Assembly (NCBI RefSeq): GCF_904846185.1
Contig: NZ_CAJGZQ010000009.1
Location: 62,001-126,000, forward strand
DNA from: Psychrobacter immobilis
GTDB lineage: Bacteria > Pseudomonadota > Gammaproteobacteria > Pseudomonadales > Moraxellaceae
DNA: 64,000 bases
Reading direction: 5' to 3'
The position numbers and the translations under genes are program-made. Shown in pieces: positions 29,554 to 38,689 of the stretch. Numbering within the stretch: the stretch's first letter is position 1; every line of letters starts with the position of its first letter. The notes under the pieces were generated by a model. It did not search any database and was not told where the DNA came from. It saw only the letters and a program-made list of their open reading frames with translations.

Positions 29554-29563
29554 TTCTTATCCT

Positions 29564-29595
29564 AAAAAAGGTTTTGTCTATGAATAAACAAAACC
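29564..29595 (-). terminator. Terminator of the GST gene
   Basis: GGTTTTGT (29570-29577) pairs with ACAAAACC (29588-29595); on the minus strand the stem is followed by TTTTTT. It ends just upstream of the next gene's ribosome-binding site. Confidence 0.8.
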
Positions 29596-29646
29596 CTTCG
29601 TTTTAATATTAAATCAGTCATTTATGAACGATTAAATGCGCCGCTT

Positions 29647-30315
29647 TTAGAACTGCAAACGACCACCCTTTTCTTCTGCACGCTTAAAGGCATCACGCTC
29701 TTCACAGCGTTTTAGCCAAATTAAGATATTGGCATATTTACTGCTATCTAATCCTGTACCAGCATTAGCACCTACAACCGCAAGATGCATTTGGATATCA
29801 GCGGCACTAAATTCAGCCCCTGCAAACCAATGATTGTCTTGCAAATGCTGCTCCATCATCGCCAATATAGCATCCAGACTTTTGCTTATCATATTTTTTT
29901 CGACTTGATTTCGAATGCTTTTACTCACAGGCTTGATGAGCATGGGCGACTGCCCAACCACTTTGGTAAATACCAAACGCATGACCAATGGCGGCATCAC
30001 TGATGCTTCAGCGAAATGCAACCAAAACGTGTAAGCCTCCCACGCCGCTTCATTATCATCCGCAGGCTTGAACTGTTTCTCAATATCATAATGCTTCAAC
30101 AAGTATTCGATTATAAACCCTGATTCGATGAGCACACGGTCATTTACTTCTAACATGGGTGCATGACCGAGCGGATGTATTTTTTTTAAACTGTCAGGCG
30201 CACGGTATGCTTTATTGCGCTCATAGCAAGTCAGTTGATAATCGACGCCAAGCTCCTCTAACAGCCAAATAATACGAAATGAGCGCGAATTTGCTAAATG
30301 ATGAAGGTGTAACAT
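29647..30315 (-). CDS. Glutathione S-transferase family protein
   Basis: 222 residues. Thioredoxin-fold N-terminal domain (LHHLANSRSFRIIWLLEELG, with Ser in the position expected to contact glutathione; HPLGHAPML; LIESGFIIEYL) and an all-helical C-terminal domain containing FSAADIQMH, the N-capping box motif. It resembles the GstB-like branch acting on electrophiles. Single gene with its own terminator. Substrate not predictable. Confidence 0.9.
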   Translation of the reverse strand: MLHLHHLANSRSFRIIWLLEELGVDYQLTCYERNKAYRAPDSLKKIHPLGHAPMLEVNDRVLIESGFIIEYLLKHYDIEKQFKPADDNEAAWEAYTFWLHFAEASVMPPLVMRLVFTKVVGQSPMLIKPVSKSIRNQVEKNMISKSLDAILAMMEQHLQDNHWFAGAEFSAADIQMHLAVVGANAGTGLDSSKYANILIWLKRCEERDAFKRAEEKGGRLQF

Positions 30316-30531
30316 AAACCATCCTAGTTATAATGTGAATAAGTTATCGTATGAATAAGTCATAATATGTATAGTTGGTGCACACGCATTCCATTAATAA
30401 ACGTTGTTAAGCGTGGCAGCACTGCTATCGATAATAGCGTAATTAATGCCTCTTTAACACAGAAACTGTGTAGAGTAATGACGAAAAACATTGCCCGCTA
30501 AGTCAAGTCTATATCGACTTGCTGGCAGGCG

Positions 30532-31602
30532 CTACTTTGAATGCAGCTCTTCAATTTTGCGTGTCATCTTATGGATTTTTTGCTGATACTTTCTAATTTT
30601 TCGGAAACGATGCGCGGTTAACACACCTTTAATACGACGGTTTTTCAGACGGCGACGTGGCGGGAAGCTACCCACTTGTGGCTCATTATAACCATGCAAA
30701 CGGTCATCACGCTTACGTGCCAAGTAACCAAGCGCACTATCCACAATCATCATCAACAGCGCGACAAAAATCATGCCGTACATAAATAAAGAGCCGCCCT
30801 CATCGATACTTTGATGCAAAATCGTGATGGAAAATATGAATAAAAATATCGGCTCAAGGTAGCATAAGGTGCCAAATAATGAGACGGGCAGCTTTTGACT
30901 GGCAACCATGGTCAATGACATCGCAGCCGTACTGATAATGCCTAATAGTGGCAACAGATACCAAAACTTATCGGTAGATATCGCCAGCGCAAATCCGCCA
31001 TTGAGATATAAAGCAATCAACACCACCGGCGTCAATAAAACAAGGTCAGAGATAAGCCCTGTAATCGGCGGCACTGCCAATTTACGACGCAGTAGATAAT
31101 AAGGCGGATAACCCAAGCAAACAAATAAAGTCGCCCAAGAAATACTGCCGTACTGAAAGACGTCATAAGCAATACCTGCGCCTGCACAAATGGTGGCAAT
31201 CCATTGTAACAAGCTCATGTCTTCGTTATAAAAAAACCGACCAACCATAATCATAATCATTGGATATAGAAAGTAACCCAATGTCACCTCAAGCCCCAAA
31301 TCATTGACAGGTGCCCACATAAATATCCAGATTTGCGCGCCCAATATTGGTGTGGGTATGATAAATAAAAACCATTCTTTGGGCGTCTTTAGGGTTTTTA
31401 GATAATCAAAAATATGCTGCCACTGCTTAAGCACACTAATCAGCAGCACCAGACTCAATAGCATCATCAGTACGCGCCAAGAAGCGACTTGCGTCCCTGA
31501 CAACGGCTGCATCAATAGACCAAATAAGAATAGCAATGAATATAAAAAATTTGCTGCCACTGCAGCGATGGTACCTTGCGACGTTTGATTCGTGGTGAGC
31601 AT
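30532..31602 (-). CDS. RarD-like DMT-superfamily transporter, copy 1
   Basis: 356 residues with about ten membrane segments in two EamA-like halves, then a strongly basic cytosolic tail of some 60 residues (PPRRRLKNRRIKG, HRFRKIRKYQQK). The segment GTQVASWRVLMM corresponds to the RarD family. Start set at 31602 (MLTTNQTSQGT), which has AAGG eight bases upstream and matches the start of its tandem paralogue exactly in length; the frame runs open to 31656. Closely similar to the gene upstream throughout, including the tail. Substrate unknown; RarD-type proteins are drug/metabolite exporters. Confidence 0.88.
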   Translation of the reverse strand: MLTTNQTSQGTIAAVAANFLYSLLFLFGLLMQPLSGTQVASWRVLMMLLSLVLLISVLKQWQHIFDYLKTLKTPKEWFLFIIPTPILGAQIWIFMWAPVNDLGLEVTLGYFLYPMIMIMVGRFFYNEDMSLLQWIATICAGAGIAYDVFQYGSISWATLFVCLGYPPYYLLRRKLAVPPITGLISDLVLLTPVVLIALYLNGGFALAISTDKFWYLLPLLGIISTAAMSLTMVASQKLPVSLFGTLCYLEPIFLFIFSITILHQSIDEGGSLFMYGMIFVALLMMIVDSALGYLARKRDDRLHGYNEPQVGSFPPRRRLKNRRIKGVLTAHRFRKIRKYQQKIHKMTRKIEELHSK

Positions 31603-31649
31603 AACGACAACCTTGAAAAATGAGCGCACGTCCTTGGCAATTTTAGAAA

Positions 31650-31687
31650 AAAACAAAAGCCTCCGACGCGGACGTCGAAGGCTTTTT
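31650..31687 (-). terminator. Terminator of transporter copy 2, near-copy of the gyrA terminator
   Basis: AAAAGCCTCCGACG (31655-31668) pairs with 31673-31686 with one mismatch; T/A runs on both sides. The 5' arm is identical to that of the hairpin at 33193-33206. Confidence 0.85.
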
Positions 31688-31843
31688 GATCTATAAACTC
31701 TGTTATCTACAACATAATCATATAAGATTGAGATAAATACTTGGAATATATCGTGTTTATCTTATGGTCAGTATTATGTCAAAGTCAGAATAGATAAGCA
31801 ATACACCTGCTTCACTAAAACGTTCACCTACCCATTCAGCATC

Positions 31844-32914
31844 TTACTTTGCACTCAACTGCTCGATTTTTTGCTGTATTCTATCCATCTTTTTTTGATA
31901 GCGCCGAATCTTACGAAAACGATGCGCGGTTAAAACCCCATCAATACGCTGATCTATGAAACGACGACGCGGCGGAAACCCACCCACTTGTGGCTCTCGA
32001 TAGCCATGCAAATGATTGTCACGGCGGCGCTTAAGATAACCTTTTATACTATCAGCAATCATCACCAGTAACGCCAAACTTACCATACCATACATGAACA
32101 AAGAGCCGCCCTCATCGAGGCTTTGACTTAGAATAGTGATGGATAAAACAAACAGCAGCATAGGCTCGACATAGCTTAACGCCCCAAATAATGACACGGG
32201 TAATTTGCTACTGGCAATCATGGTTAAGGACATCGCCAGCGCACTAAAAGCTCCTAGCAGTGGTAATAAATACCAGAACTTGATGTCCTGTGCTGCCGTA
32301 CTAAAGCCGCCGCTAAAATACAACATAATGAGCACCACTGGCGTTAACAGAGCCAAATCAGACAACAGCCCTGTAATAGGCGGCACAGCCAGTTTACGAC
32401 GCAGCAGATAATAGGGTGGATAGCCCAAGCACACAAACAACGTTACCCAAGATACTGAGCCATATTGAAAGATATCATAGCCAATACCTAAGGTTGCACA
32501 TAGCGCGGCCACCCACTGCAACGCACTCATATGCTCGTGATAAAAGAAACGACCCAGCACTATCATCACCAGCGGTAACAAAAAATAGCCCAAGGTGACA
32601 TCCAGACCAAAGCCATTGACTGGTGCCCACATAAATAGCCAAATTTGACCACCCAAAATCGGTGTGGGCAAAATAAATATCAGCCACTCTTTCGGAGTTT
32701 CTAAGGTTTTCAAATAATCAAAAACATGTTGCCATTGCTTGGTAAAACTGACCAACAATAGCAAACTTAGCAGCATCATGAGCACGCGCCATGAGGCTAC
32801 CTGCGTACCTGTCAAAGGCAGCATAAATAGCCCAAACACGAACATCATCGAAAATAAAAAGCTCGATGATATCGAAGCAAGGGTTCCTTGAAAAGTTTGA
32901 TTGGTCGAGAGCAT
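31844..32914 (-). CDS. RarD-like DMT-superfamily transporter, copy 2
   Basis: 356 residues, the same length and topology as copy 1, with the same GTQVASWRVLMMLLSL, PPYYLLRRKLAVPPITGL and GGFPPRRR segments and the same basic tail. The ribosome-binding region (AAGGCTGTTGTT before ATG) is also shared with copy 1. Differences are spread along the protein, so the duplication is not recent. It lies downstream of gyrA, separated by the gyrA terminator and a MITE. Confidence 0.88.
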   Translation of the reverse strand: MLSTNQTFQGTLASISSSFLFSMMFVFGLFMLPLTGTQVASWRVLMMLLSLLLLVSFTKQWQHVFDYLKTLETPKEWLIFILPTPILGGQIWLFMWAPVNGFGLDVTLGYFLLPLVMIVLGRFFYHEHMSALQWVAALCATLGIGYDIFQYGSVSWVTLFVCLGYPPYYLLRRKLAVPPITGLLSDLALLTPVVLIMLYFSGGFSTAAQDIKFWYLLPLLGAFSALAMSLTMIASSKLPVSLFGALSYVEPMLLFVLSITILSQSLDEGGSLFMYGMVSLALLVMIADSIKGYLKRRRDNHLHGYREPQVGGFPPRRRFIDQRIDGVLTAHRFRKIRRYQKKMDRIQQKIEQLSAK

Positions 32915-32978
32915 AACAACAGCCTTAAAAAATAGAACTTTATGGGCATTATTTATAAAAAATTAGAGCAGCAGAAAC

Positions 32979-33154
32979 TTAGGGCGTGTCATCAATTAGA
33001 TTGTGAGGCTTAAAATGAGAAAAATTGTAGATAAACAAGGAAGCAATTGCCGTTAATATGAACATATTGACAAAATTGCTGACGATGTTTAGCAAAATTT
33101 AGCCATTTTAAGACCACTAAACGTACTAATGTGCTAATTGATGACACGCCCTAA
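32979..33154. mobile_element. MITE with 21-bp perfect terminal inverted repeats
   Basis: A 176-bp non-coding element. Its ends, 32979-32999 and 33134-33154, are perfect inverted copies, outermost core GGGCGTGTCATCAATTAG. Both ends are bordered by TA, which fits a TA target duplication as used by IS630/Tc1-type transposases, but the family is an inference. It encodes nothing and would need a transposase in trans. It lies between the gyrA terminator and transporter copy 2; the matching DNA upstream of copy 1 lacks it, so it inserted after that duplication. A diverged relative lies at 56879-56999. Confidence 0.8.
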
Positions 33155-33189
33155 AGGCAGACTCTAACAATAGATGACATACAGAAAAA

Positions 33190-33225
33190 AATAAAAGCCT
33201 CCGACGATAACGTCAGAGGCTTTTT
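33190..33225 (-). terminator. Terminator of gyrA
   Basis: AAAAGCCTCCGACG (33193-33206) pairs with 33211-33224 with one mismatch and a 4-base loop; T run on the minus strand. It lies 50 bases after the gyrA stop. Confidence 0.88.
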
Positions 33226-33273
33226 ATAGAACAATCATATAAGACTAGATCAAAAAGCTAACTACTGAGACAT

Positions 33274-36093
33274 TTATTCGTCGTCTGCGTTTTCACCGTC
33301 TGTACTGTCAACATCTAATTCATTGTCAGTAGCAATATTCATAACGTCATTCGTTGCTGTGTTGCCAGTCGCTGCATCGATATCTATCTGCTCTTGACCT
33401 GCCACATCAAATGTACCATCTTCTCTCATGGCATCAACCAGCTCATCGTCACCTTCTTCATGCTCAACACGCGCCATAGCGACCAGCTTCTCGTCTTTTG
33501 ATAGACGAATCAGCGTCACACCTTGCGTATTACGACCAGAGCTAGCGACATGCTCAACGGGCGTACGAACCAACGTACCTTTGTCAGAGATTAAAATAAT
33601 ATCGTCTGTAGAGTCAACCTTAGTGGCTCTTACTAGCGCACCATTACGCTCACTGGTTTTGATAGCAATTACACCGCCGCCGCCACGATTTTGGGTATTG
33701 AACTCATCGATAAAGGTACGTTTACCAAAGCCGTTTTCACAAGCAATAAGGATTTCGCGTACATCATCTTCGATCACAACCAATGATTTTATCGACTCAT
33801 TAGCCGCCAAACGCATACCACGGACACCTTTAGCCGTACGACCCATCACACGAGCATCATTTTCATCAAAACGAATGGCTTTACCACTGGATGCAAACAA
33901 CATCACTTCTTGGCTACCATTAGTGATACGAGCACTGACCAGCTTATCGCCCTCTTCTAGTCCAACCGCAATCAAGCCGTTCGAGCGAATATTGGCAAAC
34001 TGCTTAAGCTCTACCCGCTTCACCGTACCATTGGCGGTTGCAAAGAACACAAAAGGTGGCTCTGCTTGCGTGCTAACGTCTAATGAATCATCATCCCCAT
34101 CTATTAGATCATCTGTTAATGCGTCACCTTTTACCGATAGCTCTTCCACTATTTTTGGAATCGGTAGTATCGTAGTGACGGTTTCATCAGGATTTAAGCC
34201 AATTAAATTCACTAATGGACGACCGCGAGCACCTCGACTGGCAATCGGCACTTCAAAACCACGTAAGCTAAAGACACGACCGCTATCCGTGAAGCACAAT
34301 ACGGTAGCGTGCGTTGAAGTCACAACCAAATGATCAATCACATCATCTTCTTTCATTGCGGTTGCAGACTTACCTTTACCGCCACGTTTTTGCGCGACAT
34401 AATCGTCAATCGGCTGAGTTTTTGCATAACCAGTACGCGAGACCGTCATGACAACCGTCTGTTCAGGAATCAAATCTTCACGGTTAAAGTCAGTACGTGA
34501 GTCAATAATATCTGTACGGCGCTCATCACCAAAGTTATCACGAATCTCAATCATCTCATTGGAGATAATGGTCATTAGCTTATCAAAATCACCAAGAATA
34601 GACTCTAAATGAGCGATTTCACGTAGCAAATCCTGATATTCTTCGGTCAATTTGTCTTGCTCAAGACCCGTTAGACGATGCAACTGCATATCTAAAATCG
34701 CGTTGACCTGCTCAAGTGATAAGCGATAACGTTCTTCGCCCTCAATCAAGCCAAATGGTGCTTTAGGATCTTCGCCTTCGATATAGTCAGGACGCACAGA
34801 TTGACTACCAGCAGCAGTAAGCATCGCCACCACGCTACCTGAACCCCACGTATTATTTAATAAGCTTTCACGTGCCAAACCGCGGTTTGCAGAGGCTTTA
34901 ATTGTTGCAATAATCTCGTCGATGTTTGCCAATGCAACGGTCAAACCTTCGAGCAAATGACCACGGACGCGCGCTTTGTTTAACTCATAAATCGTACGGC
35001 GTGTCACCACTTCTTGGCGATGACGTACAAAGGCGGCAATCAGCTGACGCAAAGTTAATAATTTTGGCTGACCATTATCGAGCGCCACCATATTGATGCT
35101 AAAGCTTGATTCGAGCGGCGTTTGCAAGAACAAGTTATTAACGATAACTTCAGCTGTCTCACCACGACGCAAATCAATGGCGATACGCATACCATCTTTG
35201 TCAGACTCGTCACGAATCTCGCTAATACCTTCAATCTTTTTATCACGTACGAGTTCTGCGATACGCTCAATCATTTTGGCTTTATTAGATTGATAAGGTA
35301 CTTCGGTAAAGACAATACGCTCACGATCACGGTTGACACCCGTATCACTCATGGCTTCAATATGATAGCGACCACGTATGTGCAAACGACCTTTACCCGT
35401 GCGATAAGCATCTAAAATACCAGCGCGACCATAAATGATACCGCCTGTAGGAAAGTCAGGACCTGAGATGTGTGACATCAACTCTTCAGCTGATACTTGT
35501 GGGTTTTCGGCATAAGCCAAACAAGCATTAATCACTTCTGTCAGGTTGTGCGGCGCCATATTAGTCGCCATACCAACAGCAATACCAGTCGCACCATTGA
35601 TTAGTAAGTTTGGAACACGCGCTGGCATGACGCTAGGCATACGCTCAGAACCGTCGTAGTTGTCTTCCCAATCAACGGTGTCTTTGTCTAAATCAGCAAG
35701 CATCTGATGCGTCAGCTTGGTCATACGTACTTCGGTATAACGCATCGCTGCCGGAGGATCATCATCGATCGAACCAAAGTTACCTTGACCGTCAACCATC
35801 GGATAACGCAAACTAAAATCCTGCGCCATCCGCACAATGGCATCATAGACCGCACTATCGCCATGTGGGTGATATTTACCAATGACATCGCCGACGACAC
35901 GTGCAGACTTCTTATATGGCTTATTATAGTCGTTAGATAGCACGTGCATGGCGTACATCACACGGCGGTGTACAGGTTTGAACCCATCACGCACATCAGG
36001 CAGCGCACGCGAGACAATCACGCTCATCGCATAATCCAGATAGGATTGCTTTAGTTCCTCTACGATGCCAATAGGACTGACCGATTCGCTCAT
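33274..36093 (-). CDS. gyrA: DNA gyrase subunit A
   Basis: Breakage-reunion subunit of gyrase. Catalytic Tyr119 in AAMRYTEVR; quinolone-resistance region [12 protein letters not shown] with Ser80 and Asp84 (E. coli Ser83 and Asp87), both the susceptible residues. The GyrA box QKRGGKGKS is present and opens the six-bladed C-terminal DNA-wrapping domain. The tail of about 50 residues is very acidic. Start at ATG 36093 with GGAG five bases upstream; an in-frame GTG at 36111 is open but unneeded. 939 residues, somewhat longer than the 875 of E. coli. Confidence 0.98.
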   Translation of the reverse strand: MSESVSPIGIVEELKQSYLDYAMSVIVSRALPDVRDGFKPVHRRVMYAMHVLSNDYNKPYKKSARVVGDVIGKYHPHGDSAVYDAIVRMAQDFSLRYPMVDGQGNFGSIDDDPPAAMRYTEVRMTKLTHQMLADLDKDTVDWEDNYDGSERMPSVMPARVPNLLINGATGIAVGMATNMAPHNLTEVINACLAYAENPQVSAEELMSHISGPDFPTGGIIYGRAGILDAYRTGKGRLHIRGRYHIEAMSDTGVNRDRERIVFTEVPYQSNKAKMIERIAELVRDKKIEGISEIRDESDKDGMRIAIDLRRGETAEVIVNNLFLQTPLESSFSINMVALDNGQPKLLTLRQLIAAFVRHRQEVVTRRTIYELNKARVRGHLLEGLTVALANIDEIIATIKASANRGLARESLLNNTWGSGSVVAMLTAAGSQSVRPDYIEGEDPKAPFGLIEGEERYRLSLEQVNAILDMQLHRLTGLEQDKLTEEYQDLLREIAHLESILGDFDKLMTIISNEMIEIRDNFGDERRTDIIDSRTDFNREDLIPEQTVVMTVSRTGYAKTQPIDDYVAQKRGGKGKSATAMKEDDVIDHLVVTSTHATVLCFTDSGRVFSLRGFEVPIASRGARGRPLVNLIGLNPDETVTTILPIPKIVEELSVKGDALTDDLIDGDDDSLDVSTQAEPPFVFFATANGTVKRVELKQFANIRSNGLIAVGLEEGDKLVSARITNGSQEVMLFASSGKAIRFDENDARVMGRTAKGVRGMRLAANESIKSLVVIEDDVREILIACENGFGKRTFIDEFNTQNRGGGGVIAIKTSERNGALVRATKVDSTDDIILISDKGTLVRTPVEHVASSGRNTQGVTLIRLSKDEKLVAMARVEHEEGDDELVDAMREDGTFDVAGQEQIDIDAATGNTATNDVMNIATDNELDVDSTDGENADDE

Positions 36094-36195
36094 ATACACT
36101 CCTTCACTCACATTGTTTTTCTAATGTTGACACGTTTGTTCAAGATACTCATGGGTTATACAAAAATATAGCTGCATCAATGCGCAGCTACTATC

Positions 36196-36225
36196 AGAAT
36201 AGTGACCCTAAAAAAGCACTGTCAA
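36196..36225 (-). promoter_or_regulatory. Probable gyrA promoter
   Basis: Read on the minus strand: TTGACA (36225-36220), 18 bases, TATTCT (36201-36196). The leader would be about 95 bases. Confidence 0.5.
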
Positions 36226-36398
36226 AGGTGCAAAACAATAGGAAAATAGTGATACGGTTTTTGTTAAAAATAATGTTCAATTAAAGAAGCTATTTTAGCA
36301 CAAATTTGCTGATTTAGGGGCGTCTGGCTGTTATTAAAATTAAGCAAAACAGCTGATTAGCGGTTTTTTTCACTCTAATAACAAGGGTAAAAACAACT

Positions 36399-36578
36399 TT
36401 AACGACATACTTGTTTTGATTGACTGATTTTGCCGTTTTTACAAACAAATTTACCATCTTTTGAGCAGTGAGATACGCCGCCCATTTTGCCCGAACAAGG
36501 TGTATTCTTAGCCTGTGCTTGACTGATCGGAGCTACCATAAAGACACAGGCAATTAGTGATAATATTATCGATTTCAT
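36399..36578 (-). CDS. Small secreted Cys-rich protein
   Basis: A 59-residue protein. The first 23 residues are a Sec signal peptide (MKSIILSLIACVFMVAPISQ then AQA). The mature part of about 36 residues has four cysteines in the order CSGKMGGVSHC, then FVC and a C-terminal VC, with many Lys and Gly; two disulfides are likely once exported. The pattern GGVSHCxxDGKFVCxxGxISxSKxxC is one I recognise from small hypothetical proteins of Moraxellaceae and others; function unknown. The ribosome-binding site is weak (AGAG). Confidence 0.75.
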   Translation of the reverse strand: MKSIILSLIACVFMVAPISQAQAKNTPCSGKMGGVSHCSKDGKFVCKNGKISQSKQVCR

Positions 36579-36612
36579 ATTTTTCTCTTATTGAGGATTA
36601 AATGATATTCAT

Positions 36613-36645
36613 GAAAAAACTGCATCCAGTGGATACAGTTTTTTC
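36613..36645 (-). terminator. Terminator of the lipase-like gene
   Basis: GAAAAAACTG.. (36613-36628) pairs with 36630-36645 with one mismatch and a tight loop; TTTTTT follows on the minus strand. It lies 39 bases past the stop. Confidence 0.75.
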
Positions 36646-36683
36646 GATAGTCAGGCTATTTTTTATGGTTAAAATGACCTCTA

Positions 36684-38381
36684 TTAAGCAGGTTTAAATT
36701 CCTGATTAAAGAACTCACGTGTGGCTTGCGTACAAGCCGTACTGACCAGACCGCCGTGATAGTTGCCCAATACAGCAACGCTTGCAGGTATGCCTTGCTG
36801 TGCTCCTGCAGCTACTACGCGTTGAAGATTTTGAACAAAGTTACTTTGAACACTTGTTACCACAGAATTAATATTCCATTGGTTCATGGACGCCTGTCCA
36901 ATAAGTTGAACATTAGGAGTATTAGGACGATCATTAGCTGTCGTCGCATCAACATCTAATACTGTCACGTTAACGGTAAGGGCTGGATTTTGTGCGACAT
37001 TCCCTTGAATAATAGCAGCCGTTGAACTGGTATTTAGGTCATAAAAAACCGTTGGATCTTGATTGCCACCACATAGCAGAGTTGGCATTTTTGGTACATA
37101 CCCACGTAGATCATTGGCTTTTAAGGCTTTTCGTAAGTTGTTTTGTGGATTGGCTGCTGGTAATGCTCCTGTCATCGCGATTAGGCTATCAGGGTTCTGT
37201 AATGCATCTGCGACATAAGCGGTACGGAAGTCTGTTTTGATCAGATAGTTATCATCCGCGAAGCCAATAGAGGCAAAGGGAACGGTAGGCGCTGGTAGAA
37301 GATCAAGCGTAGGATTGTTTTCAGGATCTTTTTCAAACAGCGCATTATCAGGCAGTTTATTAGCAGCGACCAATTCACCAAAGCTCAATAAGCTTGGTAA
37401 TTGTGTGTTTGCATAGTTGGCAGTGAATATATCAGCAGTATTGTTATAGACATTGCCATACGCATTTTGGAGACCAGATGCTAGTAGCGGTGCAAAACGC
37501 GATGCGCCGATATTGACGTTACCCGAAAATATTGCATCACCAAACGCTGCCAGTGCATAAGGCCCTGATAAAGGTGCAATGGCAGTGACAGGCTCATCAT
37601 TTTTCTCGAACATTCTTGCAGTTGCCATCGCCACATGCCCACCCTGAGAGTAACCACTGATAAATAACTTACCAGAGTCATCAAGGTTGGTATAGTCAGG
37701 ATCATTAGCGCGCTGTTGTCTTGCAATGATGGTACGGGCACTGTCTAACGCATCAGCCATGTCAGTGGCTTGTTGCTCAGCCACAAGGTATGGATGGTAA
37801 TCAAGATCAGACTCATCATAACCAGCATAGTTTGGTGCAACGACGATGTAGCCTTGAGCGGCAAAGTTGGCAGCGATTAATGTCGACTCACCAGCGGCTG
37901 GATTTTGAGGATTAGCGACTTGACTAAAATCGTAGCCTTTGTCCGTAGTTGTGCCATGGGCATACAGCAAGATAGGTCGATCGCCTTGACAGTCAGCACT
38001 GTCGCCACTTGGTAGCATCAAAGCTGCTGTCGCGTTGGTACGCTCACCCGCTGCCCCTACTGTCGGATAGCTGACTTTTTCGATTTTGATACCGCATTTG
38101 GCATCAGGTGTTGCCGTACCATCAAGACCGAACTGGGTATTTATTTGCGCAGTGTTAAATGAGCTGATTGATTTAACTGACGTCGCAGAGTCAGAGCCTA
38201 TGACAGTATTAAAGTCATTGTCATTGTCATCGCCACAACCGACCAGCAGCAAGCTACTAGCAATAGCCACGGATAATAGGCAGCGCAGCATCACAGGCTT
38301 GCTCGTTGTAATGGATACTGATTGATGGGTACTGCTAGGTGATTTGTCATTTATAGCGGTAGTAGATTTAGATACGATCAT
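36684..38381 (-). CDS. Secreted alpha/beta-hydrolase (lipase-like) lipoprotein
   Basis: 565 residues. The lipobox LVGC (Cys49) is preceded by a polar extension of 30 residues, giving a long signal peptide; the ATG at 38381 is kept because AAGGA lies eight bases before it, while the internal ATG nearer the hydrophobic core (38289) has none. Catalytic triad candidates: Ser245 in ISGYSQGGH, Asp in CGGNQDPTVFYD, His in GNYHGG. LLYAHGTTTDK is the likely oxyanion-hole strand. It resembles secretory lipases or esterases of this fold; the substrate is unknown. Monocistronic. Confidence 0.85.
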   Translation of the reverse strand: MIVSKSTTAINDKSPSSTHQSVSITTSKPVMLRCLLSVAIASSLLLVGCGDDNDNDFNTVIGSDSATSVKSISSFNTAQINTQFGLDGTATPDAKCGIKIEKVSYPTVGAAGERTNATAALMLPSGDSADCQGDRPILLYAHGTTTDKGYDFSQVANPQNPAAGESTLIAANFAAQGYIVVAPNYAGYDESDLDYHPYLVAEQQATDMADALDSARTIIARQQRANDPDYTNLDDSGKLFISGYSQGGHVAMATARMFEKNDEPVTAIAPLSGPYALAAFGDAIFSGNVNIGASRFAPLLASGLQNAYGNVYNNTADIFTANYANTQLPSLLSFGELVAANKLPDNALFEKDPENNPTLDLLPAPTVPFASIGFADDNYLIKTDFRTAYVADALQNPDSLIAMTGALPAANPQNNLRKALKANDLRGYVPKMPTLLCGGNQDPTVFYDLNTSSTAAIIQGNVAQNPALTVNVTVLDVDATTANDRPNTPNVQLIGQASMNQWNINSVVTSVQSNFVQNLQRVVAAGAQQGIPASVAVLGNYHGGLVSTACTQATREFFNQEFKPA

Positions 38382-38689
38382 GGTTGCTGTCCTTAGCGGT
38401 GGTAGATCAGACGTTTGCTGAGAGTCCTTGACAATAAAAAATTTCAGTATGGCAGACTCTTTTTATTGAATACATTGGAGTATCAAATATTTTCAATAAA
38501 ACTTACTCAATAATTGTTTCTTAAACCTTACTACTTATACCGTAAAATATTGTGAAAAGCTACTGGAAAACAGGTATTTAATGGCATCTTTAACGCTATG
38601 GTAAAGCTAGTATTGGCATCAAGCCTAGCTTAGATTTTGTCTTTGTTGTACGATGTTCCAAAATACCACCCTAATACAGATAGCGCTTT
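38382..38689. other. Intergenic region between divergent lipase and methyltransferase genes
   Basis: 308 bases without a gene. AGAGTC (38421-38426) and GACTCT (38455-38460) followed by TTTTT form a loose terminator-like hairpin with a long loop, unexplained by neighbouring genes. TTGACA at 38428-38433 has no good -10 partner. Confidence 0.4.

Noticed and set aside
33428..34333. 301-codon open frame antisense to gyrA
   Set aside because: Its product is Ser/Thr/Arg-rich with no fold-like pattern, and the opposite strand encodes the well-conserved GyrA C-terminal domain; it is a shadow of codon bias.
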